Below, one piece after another: positions 1 through 6,086 of a DNA stretch of 12,988 bases. Position 1 is the first letter of the stretch; the number at the start of each line of letters is the position of its first letter. A model generated the notes under the pieces. That model ran no database searches and had not been told where the DNA came from. It saw nothing but the letters and a program-made list of their open reading frames with translations. The position numbers were made by a program, and so were the translations under genes. The DNA is from JBBRLA01 sp038231615. Lineage in GTDB: Bacteria; Myxococcota_A; Polyangia; Palsa-1104; JAEUJZ01. Location of the stretch: the NCBI GenBank assembly GCA_038231615.1, contig JBBRLA010000189.1, forward strand, positions 1-12,988. Reading direction: 5' to 3'.

Positions 1-192
1 CACCGCGGCCAGGGGCTCGCCCCGGAGGGCGAACTGGCCGGGTCGGTAGCGCAGGACCACCCTGGCGCCCACGCGGGCCGCCGCCGCGACCAGGGCCTCG
101 TGATCGATGTGCTGCAAATATCCGCTCTGCGGGCACGCCACAGTCACGCCGCAGGCGGCCTCGGCGGCGATGGCCGCGTCGTCGGGGGCAGG
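1..192 (-). pseudogene. C-terminal fragment of a DUF2254 membrane protein
   Basis: Read on the minus strand in the frame that leaves the window at base 1, this stretch encodes ACPQSGYLQHIDHEAL, then a valine/arginine-rich strand, then RYRPGQFALRG and EPLAAV. This is the pattern of the soluble C-terminal domain of DUF2254 proteins (GY-Q-ID---L ... RPG-F---G-PL). Full DUF2254 proteins are about 400 residues and begin with several transmembrane helices. Here the frame is open only back to the stop of the XRE gene (bases 391-393) and contains no hydrophobic helix and no convincing start. The stretch between about 190 and 390 reads as low-complexity, basic, non-family sequence. I infer a 5'-truncated remnant, with the rest of the C-terminus outside the window. 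The family call rests on recalled motif patterns, not a search. Confidence 0.45.
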
Positions 193-390
193 CCCCGTGC
201 CCTCGGACCGGCCGCGCTCGAGCGCCCCGGCCGAGCTTTTTGGCGACTTCTTCCGCCCATGCACGATACACCGATTCCGTCGCCAACGCGCGAAGGCTGG
301 TTTGGGACGGCAGCACACCTTACCAGGATTGCATGGGGAGAAGTGCGGCCATGAGGCGGGACGGCCATCGACGGCCTCGCTTGCCTCCCG

Positions 391-645
391 TTAGTCTTTC
401 TCTGGTCCCTCACCCTCGCCATAAGCAAGCCAGCACGCCGTAACGCGCAGCGCATCGGCCAGCCGCTCAATGGTATCTATTGCTGGAAACCGACGATCAT
501 TCTCGATGTCCCGTACGGTCGTATGAGTGATCCCAGCGACAGTCGCCAGCGCATTCTGACTCATCTCGCGTAGCTGTCGGGCCCGAAGGAGCCGCCCTCC
601 TACTCCTCTGGAGCGCTGCGTCGGCATTGCTGTTGTTGCTACCAC
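391..645 (-). CDS. XRE-family helix-turn-helix transcriptional regulator
   Basis: An 84-residue protein made almost entirely of one lambda-repressor-type HTH domain (about residues 18-75). It has the usual order: a first helix with LLRARQLREMSQ, the turn-recognition pair ALATVAGITHTTVRDIE, then the closing helix IDTIERLADALRVTACWLAYGEG. Proteins of this size are DNA-binding repressors or phage/element regulators that act as dimers in the cytoplasm. The GTG at 645 is preferred because AAGGG lies five bases upstream. The in-frame ATG at 627 has no ribosome site. The gene stands alone, with no partner toxin or phage gene visible. Its DNA is less GC-rich and uses more A/T-ending codons than its neighbours, which fits acquisition. 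A 7-bp inverted repeat spans the start codon and suggests autoregulation (inference). The targets are unknown. Confidence 0.85.
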   Translation of the reverse strand: MVATTAMPTQRSRGVGGRLLRARQLREMSQNALATVAGITHTTVRDIENDRRFPAIDTIERLADALRVTACWLAYGEGEGPEKD

Positions 646-650
646 AACAG
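630..650. promoter_or_regulatory. Inverted repeat over the XRE start codon (candidate operator)
   Basis: CTGTTGT at 630-636 and ACAACAG at 644-650 are perfect 7-bp inverted arms around a 7-base spacer. The GTG start codon of the XRE gene (645-643) overlaps one arm. Small XRE repressors usually bind short palindromes of this size near their own promoters. Autoregulation here is inferred. In RNA the same arms could also fold over the start. Confidence 0.4.
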
Positions 651-666
651 CCCTTACAGTCTCGAC

Positions 667-698
667 GTTGACTAAATTGTTGCATTTTTTAGTTGCAT
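667..698. repeat. Three spaced GTTG direct repeats upstream of the XRE gene
   Basis: GTTGACT (667-673), GTTGCAT (679-685) and GTTGCAT (692-698) recur every 12-13 bases in a locally AT-rich stretch with a run of six T. The spacing, slightly more than one helical turn, and the position just upstream of the regulator gene make regulator-binding iterons possible. No clear -35/-10 pair for the XRE gene could be assigned here. Confidence 0.35.
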
Positions 699-748
699 CA
701 GCACGGACTATGGATCATCCTTTTTTTCGCAACAGGCCGGCGAGCCAT
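698..748 (-). CDS. Possible 16-residue leader peptide with perfect Shine-Dalgarno
   Basis: GGAGGTGA (757-750 on the minus strand) is a full eight-base match to the anti-Shine-Dalgarno sequence. It lies one base before ATG at 748. The ORF reads MARRPVAKKRMIHSPC and stops with TGA at 698-700. The peptide is strongly basic. It ends 52 bases before the XRE start and could be a leader peptide of the XRE transcript, or the 5' end of a gene lost by deletion. It is very short, so coding status rests on the ribosome site alone. Confidence 0.3.
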   Translation of the reverse strand: MARRPVAKKRMIHSPC

Positions 749-766
749 CTCACCTCCCCGCCGGCC
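735..766 (-). promoter_or_regulatory. 8-bp GC hairpin presenting an SD and ATG in its loop
   Basis: GGCCGGCG at 735-742 and CGCCGGCC at 759-766 are perfect inverted arms made only of G and C. Read on the minus strand, the 16-base loop (758-743) contains the whole GGAGGTGA ribosome site and the ATG of the small ORF. No T tract follows on the minus strand, so this is not an intrinsic terminator. Translational control by structure is an inference. Confidence 0.35.
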
Positions 767-842
767 CCAGCCCTGCCGGTGGGTTCTCACCGAGCAGAAC
801 GGGGACCACCATGCCCGAGCCGCGCCGACCAGCAACCTGCGG

Positions 843-876
843 GGCCGAGGATAGAGGCTCGCTGGGGGCCTCGGCC
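843..876. terminator. Hairpin downstream of the secreted-protein pair
   Basis: GGCCGAGG (843-850) pairs perfectly with CCTCGGCC (869-876) across an 18-base loop. TTTTG follows on the plus strand and the matching AAAA on the minus strand. It lies 11 bases beyond the stop codon of the minus-strand gene ending at 887, a natural place for its terminator. The U tract, however, faces plus-strand transcripts. It is either a weak terminator for the minus operon or a block to transcription entering from the left. Confidence 0.4.
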
Positions 877-886
877 TTTTGTTTGG

Positions 887-1705
887 TTAGTGTTGCGACT
901 CTACCCAGCGCAGGATCGGGTCCAGCTTGTCCAGGGCCGCTTCGCCTCGTCCGACCTTGATCAGGTCGGACATCTGGTGTAGCGACACGACCCCCCAGTC
1001 GGGGAGCGGCACCGTCGGGACATTCACTTGCTGCGGCGACGTCATCGGCGGCAGCGTTACAGGGTAGAGGACGGGACGGGGCGGCGTCGGGCACACGGCG
1101 GCTGGTGCCGTCGGCGCCGTTGAATAGACGGGCAGGGGGCTGGCCGCTACGAACGGGGTCGCCTGTGGGGGACGCATCGGGCCGTATGCCCCGGGCACCG
1201 GCGAGGCCCGATCCAGGGACACCAGCAGCGCGCCCAGAAGCGGCCCGGCCCCCGCCTCAGTCACCAGGGCGGCGATCTCGCCCCGGGCCGCGCGGAAACG
1301 GGAAAGATCGTCGCCGTACTCCGCCTGCGGCACCCGCTCTGGCGCGTAGCCCGTCGCTACCGTAGCCGCCCGGATCCAGCCCTCCTTGGGGGTCGCGGGC
1401 GTCGCCCCGGAACGCAGGGCTCGCTTGCTGAACTTGACGAGCTGCTCCAGGTAGTAGGCATAGGCCCCCACTTCACACCGCGCCGGCCGCGATTTGAAGA
1501 TCGCCCGGGTCTCCGCCGGGGCGCTCTCACTTTTCAGCTTGAGGTTCGTTGCCTGATTGCCCAGATCATAGAAGGCCTTGGCGTAGCCCTGCACGCAGCT
1601 CATGCCGCCCTGTCCCTCGGGTTTCTCGCGTTGGGCGAGGGCGGCGGGCGCGAATGCGGCACAGATGAGCGTGCCGGCGAACAGAAGGGGCGCGGCGTGC
1701 TTCAT
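887..1705 (-). CDS. Secreted protein of unknown function, paralogue A
   Basis: A 272-residue protein starting MKHAAPLLFAGTLI with a clear Sec signal peptide, probably cut after APAALA. The ATG at 1705 is chosen because it lies in an ATGA overlap with the stop of the upstream gene and begins exactly at the signal-peptide n-region. The mature part has two notable cysteines (GMSCVQGYAKAFYDL and ARCEVGAYAYYLEQL), an alanine-rich helical middle, a proline-rich linker (VCPTPPRPVLYPVTLPP), and a C-terminal block PLPDWGVVSLHQMSDL ending in ILRWVESQH. The same blocks occur in the same order in the gene upstream, so the two are tandem duplicates that have diverged. No known domain is recognised. A periplasmic or extracellular role is inferred from the signal peptide, and the cysteine pair may form a disulfide. 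The overlap implies translational coupling with paralogue B. Confidence 0.8.
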   Translation of the reverse strand: MKHAAPLLFAGTLICAAFAPAALAQREKPEGQGGMSCVQGYAKAFYDLGNQATNLKLKSESAPAETRAIFKSRPARCEVGAYAYYLEQLVKFSKRALRSGATPATPKEGWIRAATVATGYAPERVPQAEYGDDLSRFRAARGEIAALVTEAGAGPLLGALLVSLDRASPVPGAYGPMRPPQATPFVAASPLPVYSTAPTAPAAVCPTPPRPVLYPVTLPPMTSPQQVNVPTVPLPDWGVVSLHQMSDLIKVGRGEAALDKLDPILRWVESQH

Positions 1706-2364
1706 TGTGGCGTCTCCATCCACCGGAGGATGTCCTCCAGTTTGCGCTGGGCGGCGGCGTGGTTCTGCTGCCGCAAGAGTTCGCGCATCTCATAGAGGGA
1801 GATCACCGCCCAGGGGGGTAGCGGCGTCGTCGGCACCCGGATGGCCTGAGCGGTGGGGTCGCCCTGGGAGAGCGGTGGCGGCGGCAGCGACTGGGGGGGG
1901 CCTTTTTGTTCAAAGGCATAAAGGAGCTGTTGCATCAGCGGGGTGATGCCCACATCGTCTGCGGTGGCGTGCAGGTCCGAGCGCGCCTGACGGAAGATCG
2001 TCACCACGGCCTTGCTCTCCTGGAAGGGCACCTTGCGCGGGGCCTGGGAGATGACCGGGATGGCCACCCGCAGCATCCCGTCGCGGTCCTTGGGATCGGC
2101 GCGCATGGCCGCGCGGGCGTAGTCGCGGAAGGCGTCGACGAAGCGTTGGTAGGCGCCGGCCTCGCAACTCTCCGGCTGGGGGCCGAAAAGAGAGGACACC
2201 TCGGCGCCGGCGCGGGCCGAATCCAGGGCGCGCAGCCCCAGGGCGGGGAGGCGGACGAAGGCCTCGTTGTAGCGCAACGCGCACTGGGCATGAGCCTTTG
2301 CGTTGGACATCACCAAGAAGCCGGCCCATAGCAGACCGAACCATGCAGACAGCCTGACCCTCAT
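1702..2364 (-). CDS. Secreted protein of unknown function, paralogue B
   Basis: A 220-residue protein starting MRVRLSAWFGLLWAGF, with a signal peptide probably cut after AKAHA. Then come QCALRYNEAFVRLPALGL, ESCEAGAYQRFVDAFRDYA, an all-helical middle, a short proline-rich linker (SLPPPPLSQGD), and the C-terminal block PLPPWAVISLYEMREL ... KLEDILRWMETPQ. The two cysteine motifs and the C-terminal block match the downstream gene, marking a tandem paralogous pair. Its TGA stop overlaps the next ATG (ATGA at 1702-1705). An ATG at 2376 is also in frame, but neither start has a Shine-Dalgarno. A TATGAT -10 box sits 8-13 bases before the ATG at 2364, so a leaderless start there is preferred. The function is unknown, and the domain pair deserves its own family name if confirmed. 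Confidence 0.8.
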   Translation of the reverse strand: MRVRLSAWFGLLWAGFLVMSNAKAHAQCALRYNEAFVRLPALGLRALDSARAGAEVSSLFGPQPESCEAGAYQRFVDAFRDYARAAMRADPKDRDGMLRVAIPVISQAPRKVPFQESKAVVTIFRQARSDLHATADDVGITPLMQQLLYAFEQKGPPQSLPPPPLSQGDPTAQAIRVPTTPLPPWAVISLYEMRELLRQQNHAAAQRKLEDILRWMETPQ

Positions 2365-2371
2365 CGGGGGA

Positions 2372-2401
2372 ATCATAGCACGGAGCGGGGGGGCTTGACG
2401 A
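2372..2401 (-). promoter_or_regulatory. Promoter for the secreted-protein operon (leaderless)
   Basis: On the minus strand, TCGTCA (2401-2396) and TATGAT (2377-2372) are separated by 18 bases and match the sigma-70 consensus at 4 and 5 of 6 positions. The expected transcription start falls on or next to the ATG at 2364. That would give a leaderless mRNA and explain why no ribosome site is seen. Confidence 0.45.
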
Positions 2402-2436
2402 CAAAGCTTTGGGCGCTGGGGCCACGGGGTCGATAG

Positions 2437-2452
2437 GTGCGTGCGTGCGTGC
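2437..2452. repeat. GTGC tetranucleotide microsatellite (4 copies)
   Basis: Four perfect GTGC units lie in tandem, followed by degenerate GCG/TGCG units to about 2468. The tract is between the divergent secreted-protein operon and the 109-residue hypothetical gene, 62 bases before the latter's ATG. Four units is short for a phase-variable tract. Confidence 0.6.
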
Positions 2453-2514
2453 GCTGCGTTGCGTGCTGTCCGGCTTGTCTTGACGCGCTGGGCCAGACAT
2501 GCTCGACTGAGGGT

Positions 2515-2844
2515 ATGTCCCCCACATCTGGCGGAACAGCTATTGCATCGGGTGTTTCTGGCGCATCGGGTAATGGCTCGGCTGGCGGGACGGCGGCCCT
2601 TTTGGCCCTGGTCGCTCAGGTGGATGGCTATCTGGATCGGCTCATTGAGCACCAGCGCAAGCGAGTACTCTCGCATGCCAGGCAGATTGACCCGCGGCTG
2701 ACCGCGGACGACATCCTGCAGCCGGATGATTACCCCCAGCTGCGGGGCGATCCAAAGTGGAATTATGAGGATGGCGTGCTCGCCGGGATGATGGCGGCGC
2801 AGATCGCCATCCGCGTCGAGCTGCGCATGTGCGAGGGACCGTGA
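2515..2844 (+). CDS. Conserved-looking hypothetical protein, 109 aa
   Basis: A small soluble protein with no signal peptide. The N-terminal 28 residues are Gly/Ser/Ala-rich and probably disordered. The rest is a compact helical domain: an amphipathic helix (AQVDGYLDRLIEHQRKRVLS), then RQIDPRLTADDILQPDDYPQL, then WNYEDGVLAGMMAAQIAIR. The acidic motif D-ILQP-D-P-L followed by NYEDGVLAG looks like a conserved core. I believe I have seen similar small proteins in deltaproteobacterial genomes but cannot name a family. The ATG at 2515 is chosen over the open frame further upstream because that extension runs through the GTGC repeat and is cysteine-rich and unlike the rest. GAGGG lies directly before the start. 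The gene precedes the pseudokinase gene by 86 bases on the same strand and may be cotranscribed with it. Confidence 0.7.
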   Translation: MSPTSGGTAIASGVSGASGNGSAGGTAALLALVAQVDGYLDRLIEHQRKRVLSHARQIDPRLTADDILQPDDYPQLRGDPKWNYEDGVLAGMMAAQIAIRVELRMCEGP

Positions 2845-2930
2845 GAGAGCGGCTTGACCAGCGGTGGGGCATCGTGAATCATGCTTCTGTGCTGGCTTGG
2901 GCTCGACGAATCGTGTGGTGAATCGATACC

Positions 2931-4529
2931 ATGCTCGGTCGCATCGTCGAAGGCTATCGCATCACTCGTCTGCTCGGGCAGGGCGCGGCGGGGTCTCGTT
3001 TCGAGGTGGAGCACCCGGAGCAGGGCAAGGCGGTGCTGCGCGTCTTTGACGGGTACGGCAATGGGCCCGGGGAGGAAGGGGACGGCGCCCGGCCGTTCGC
3101 CAGAGCGGCCCGATTGGCAGGGGCTCCTGGAGCGGGCGGCCTGCTGGGGCTTTCGCGGGCACAGCGGATCTGCGGCCTCTCTCACCGCAACGTGTCGCGG
3201 GTCTACCGCGCCGGCAGGCTGGACCCCGAGGGTACGCCGTTCCTCATCGAGGAGCAGATCAGCGGCGAGAGCCTGAAGGAGTGGATCGGCCGCAAAGGGC
3301 CGCTTCCGCCGCCGGACGCACTGGCGATCCTGGCGCAGGGCGCCGCCGGCCTTTCGGCCATTCACCAGGCCGGGATGAGCCACGGCAATGTCTCGACCAG
3401 CACCATCAAGCTGGCGGGGGTAGACTTCGCCCGGGGCGCGGGGGAGGTGGGCGTGGTCAAGCTGACCGGCCTGCTTCTGGACCTCCAGTCGCGGCAGGGG
3501 GCCGTGGCCCTGCAGGGGGAGGTGGGCAGCGACCTGCGGCAGCTCGCCGGGGTCTTCGGGGCGCTGGTGGGCCTTTCGGCCGGGGTGCTCGCCGGCGAGG
3601 AGCCGGACCCTAGGGCCCCCGGCATGGCGGCCCTTGGCGAAATGCTGCGGCAGGTCGGCAGCGATGGGCGGCGCGCATCGAGCGCCCTGGAACTGTATGA
3701 GCGGGCCGAGGCCACCCTGCGCAAAGGGGGGCTTCTGGCGAAGGACGACTCGACGGCCATGTGGCTGCCGGGCAACGAGCCCAAGGGCGTGGTCGCCATC
3801 GCCAGTCAGGGGCCGGGTCCGGGAATGACGGCCCCGGCGTGGCAATCCAGCGTGCCGGTGCTGCCGGGGCAGAACCGCAGCCATCCGCTCTGGCCGTTTC
3901 GCCCCTCCCGGCAGCTCCCGACGATCCACGCCGACCTGGCCGCGGTGGACGACCCTGCATCGACCCGGGAGACCGAGCCGGCGGTGCCGATGGAGCGGAT
4001 GGATGCCCGGGACTCCCTGACGGTGCCCATTCGCTATGCAGACGGGGCGGGCGGGATCTCCGACACGTCCCAGTCTCAGGAGAACCGGCGCGCCGAGTCG
4101 CTCGCCGCGACTGGGATCGTGCCGACGGCCGACGATCTGGACGATCACGAAGAGGACGAGCCGGCGACCATCGAGATCGAGCGGATGGACTCGGCCGAAC
4201 TCTTGCTTTTCCTGCCGCCGACGACGCGATCCATCGACGAACTGGTCGGCCCGCTTCTGGACCAGAACAACCAGACCCGGCGCACCCCGGCGCTCCCCGA
4301 GGGGCCCCGGCCCGGCAGGGCCGAGCGGCGCAAGCGCGCGCTTACCGATGAGACCACCCGGGCCCGCCGCTTCGGCAGCTACCTGAGCGGCCCGGGGCGC
4401 TGGCTCCTGCCCCTGGGACTTTGTACGGCCATCACCCTGGCCCTGGCCGCCTGGGCGCTGTGGGGGCAGGGCCCGTCGCGGCGGCCCCCGGCCCGCATCG
4501 ACGCCCCGGCCACCCTGGGAGCTGGCTAG
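2931..4529 (+). CDS. Membrane-anchored Ser/Thr (Hanks-type) pseudokinase
   Basis: A 532-residue protein. Residues 1 to about 275 align by eye with a bacterial Hanks kinase: start IVEGYRITRLLGQGAAGSRF (glycine loop kept), hinge-like FLIEEQISGESL, and a C-lobe helix SDLRQLAGVFGAL. The catalytic features are gone. The ATP-binding Lys is Arg37 (AVLRVF), the alpha-C Glu position is not acidic, HRD is HGN (151-153), DFG is TGL (179-181), and the activation loop with its APE motif is largely deleted. A long, acidic, probably disordered linker follows (about 280-480), holding two short ERMD motifs. A transmembrane helix starts at Trp491 (WLLPLGLCTAITLALAAW), followed by a tail of about 20 residues. 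The expected topology is a cytoplasmic kinase fold and linker with a tiny periplasmic tail. Active relatives phosphorylate Ser/Thr; this one probably acts as a scaffold or allosteric partner (inference). GGTGA lies about 10 bases before the start. Confidence 0.85.
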   Translation: MLGRIVEGYRITRLLGQGAAGSRFEVEHPEQGKAVLRVFDGYGNGPGEEGDGARPFARAARLAGAPGAGGLLGLSRAQRICGLSHRNVSRVYRAGRLDPEGTPFLIEEQISGESLKEWIGRKGPLPPPDALAILAQGAAGLSAIHQAGMSHGNVSTSTIKLAGVDFARGAGEVGVVKLTGLLLDLQSRQGAVALQGEVGSDLRQLAGVFGALVGLSAGVLAGEEPDPRAPGMAALGEMLRQVGSDGRRASSALELYERAEATLRKGGLLAKDDSTAMWLPGNEPKGVVAIASQGPGPGMTAPAWQSSVPVLPGQNRSHPLWPFRPSRQLPTIHADLAAVDDPASTRETEPAVPMERMDARDSLTVPIRYADGAGGISDTSQSQENRRAESLAATGIVPTADDLDDHEEDEPATIEIERMDSAELLLFLPPTTRSIDELVGPLLDQNNQTRRTPALPEGPRPGRAERRKRALTDETTRARRFGSYLSGPGRWLLPLGLCTAITLALAAWALWGQGPSRRPPARIDAPATLGAG

Positions 4530-4575
4530 CGATCTCCATGGCAGCCCTGGCTGGCAGTGACGGATAACCCGTGCT

Positions 4576-4620
4576 AGAAGCTCTGCTTCTGCCCGGCGGC
4601 AAGATTCGATTCATTGCCGC
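4576..4620 (+). promoter_or_regulatory. Two tandem hairpins ahead of purF
   Basis: AGAAGC/GCTTCT (4576-4590, 3-base loop) is a perfect 6-bp hairpin. It is followed at once by GCGGCAA/TTGCCGC (4596-4620, 11-base loop), a perfect 7-bp hairpin. They occupy the 139-base gap between the pseudokinase stop and purF. No long T tract follows. They may end the pseudokinase transcript with help, or form part of the purF leader. No recognised purine riboswitch core was seen. Confidence 0.35.
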
Positions 4621-4668
4621 GGTGCATTTCGCTTAGCGATTCAACCCACGCAGAAAGCGACCCTAGCC

Positions 4669-6084
4669 ATGTGCGGCATCTTCGGAGTCTATGGTCATCC
4701 AGAGGCAGCCAACCTGACCTACCTGGGCCTGCACGCCCTGCAGCACCGCGGGCAAGAGTCCGCCGGCATCACCGTCTCCGACGGGGACCGCTTGCGCACC
4801 GAGCGCCGCATGGGTCTGGTCGGCGAGGCCTTCGGCAAGAGCCAACTCAAGGACCTGACCGGTCCCTACGCCATCGGGCACGTCCGCTACTCCACCTCTG
4901 GCGATTCGACGCTGAAGAACGCCCAGCCCTTCTGCGTCGAGTACGCCCACGGCTCGGTCGCCGTGTCCCACAACGGCAATCTCATCAACGCCTGCGATCT
5001 GCGCAAGCGCCTGGAGCTGGACGGCTCGATTTTCCAGTCGACCTCCGACAGCGAGGTGGTCGTGCACCTTTTGGCCCGGGCCCGCGAGTTGGACGCGGTG
5101 AACCGGGTGGTCACTGCCCTGAAGCAGGTCGAGGGCGCCTATTCGATTTTGTTCATGACCGAGAAGCAGCTCATCGCCGCCCGCGACCCGCGGGGTTTCC
5201 GGCCGCTGTGCATCGGGCGCCTCAAAGGGGCGTTCGTGTTCTCATCGGAGACGGTGGCCTTTGACCTGATCGGCGCCGAATTCATCCGCGAGGTCGAACC
5301 CGGCGAGATCGTGGTCTGCGACAGCACGGGCCTGCACAGCCTGAAGCCGTGGACCGTGCCGGAGAACAAGCGCTTCTGTGTCTTCGAGCATGTCTACTTC
5401 GCCCGCCCCGACAGTGTCATCGATGGGCGCTCGGTGTACGCCGTGCGCGATGCGCTGGGGCGGCGGCTGGCCAAGGAGCACCCGGTGGAGGTGGACTTGG
5501 TGGTGCCGGTGCCCGACTCCGGGGTGCCGGCGGCCATCGGCTACTCCCACGAAAGCGGCATTCCTTTCGCCATGGGCCTGGTGCGCTCGCACTATGTGGG
5601 GCGGACCTTCATCGAGCCCGAACAGTCGATCCGCCACTTCGGGGTCAAGCTGAAGCTGAACGCGGTGCGGCAGGTGCTGGAGGGCAAGCGGGTGGTGGTC
5701 GTCGATGACTCGCTGGTGCGCGGGACCACGGCGCGCAAGATCGTGAAGATGCTGCGCGGTGCGGGGGCCCGGGAGGTGCACCTGCGCATCAGCTCTCCGC
5801 CAACGACCCACCCATGCTTTTACGGCATCGACACGCCGACGCGCTCCGAGCTGATCGCGTCCAGCCACACCCCCGACGAGATCGCCCGCTACGTGACTTC
5901 CAACAGCCTGAAGTACCTGTCCCGCGAAGGCATGATGGAAGCGGTGGACGAGGCCACGCCAAAGACCGGTCAGAAGAAGCTGCGGGTCATCGGCGAGGGC
6001 TACTGCGACGCCTGCTTCACCGGGAACTATCCGGTACAATTCGCGCCGGGGGAATTAAGCTCCCTGCGCCGGGTGATAAACTAG
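4669..6084 (+). CDS. purF: Amidophosphoribosyltransferase
   Basis: A cytoplasmic enzyme that transfers the amide nitrogen of glutamine to PRPP to give 5-phosphoribosylamine, the committed step of de novo purine synthesis. At 471 residues it has the normal family length. The N-terminal Ntn glutaminase domain begins MCGIFGVYG, so Cys2 becomes the nucleophile after Met removal without the propeptide found in Bacillus. LQHRGQESAGI and GHVRYSTSG follow. The C-terminal phosphoribosyltransferase domain carries the PRPP loop VVVVDDSLVRGTT and RISSPPTTHPCFYGID. Cys237, Cys383, Cys446 and Cys449 (FCVFEH, PCFYG, YCDAC) match the four 4Fe-4S ligands of the Bacillus-type enzyme, so an Fe-S cluster form is expected. 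There is no strong ribosome site; the start is fixed by the MCG N-terminus. thiS follows after two bases. All catalytic features look intact. Confidence 0.97.
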   Translation: MCGIFGVYGHPEAANLTYLGLHALQHRGQESAGITVSDGDRLRTERRMGLVGEAFGKSQLKDLTGPYAIGHVRYSTSGDSTLKNAQPFCVEYAHGSVAVSHNGNLINACDLRKRLELDGSIFQSTSDSEVVVHLLARARELDAVNRVVTALKQVEGAYSILFMTEKQLIAARDPRGFRPLCIGRLKGAFVFSSETVAFDLIGAEFIREVEPGEIVVCDSTGLHSLKPWTVPENKRFCVFEHVYFARPDSVIDGRSVYAVRDALGRRLAKEHPVEVDLVVPVPDSGVPAAIGYSHESGIPFAMGLVRSHYVGRTFIEPEQSIRHFGVKLKLNAVRQVLEGKRVVVVDDSLVRGTTARKIVKMLRGAGAREVHLRISSPPTTHPCFYGIDTPTRSELIASSHTPDEIARYVTSNSLKYLSREGMMEAVDEATPKTGQKKLRVIGEGYCDACFTGNYPVQFAPGELSSLRRVIN

Positions 6085-6086
6085 CC

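Noticed and set aside
144..363. A minus-strand ORF starting MAVPPHGRTSPHAILV with GGAGG about a dozen bases upstream
   Set aside because: The product is basic and Pro/Arg-rich, turns into a GC shadow over the DUF2254 fragment, and has no recognised family. The SD match could be chance.
391..748. A toxin-antitoxin pair made of the XRE gene and the small ORF
   Set aside because: The 16-residue basic peptide has no toxin-like hydrophobic or enzymatic features, and no second full gene is present.
668..982. A plus-strand ORF starting MTKLLHFLVASA
   Set aside because: It has no ribosome site, and it runs through the hairpins and antisense into the end of secreted paralogue A. Its composition is shadow-like after about 15 residues.
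2437..2514. Upstream extension of the 109-aa hypothetical protein (MRACVRCVACC...)
   Set aside because: It translates the GTGC repeat into a Cys/Arg-rich stretch unlike the rest; the internal ATG at 2515 is more plausible.
2763..4148. A 461-codon open frame on the minus strand
   Set aside because: It is antisense to the pseudokinase gene, Arg/Pro/His-rich, without domain motifs, and exists because high-GC third positions suppress stops in the opposite frame.
4530..4668. A possible purine riboswitch ahead of purF
   Set aside because: The two hairpins are too simple, and no conserved three-way-junction core was found.
5242..6039. A 265-codon minus-strand frame opposite purF
   Set aside because: Its amino-acid composition is that of a GC shadow, and purF on the other strand is unmistakable.
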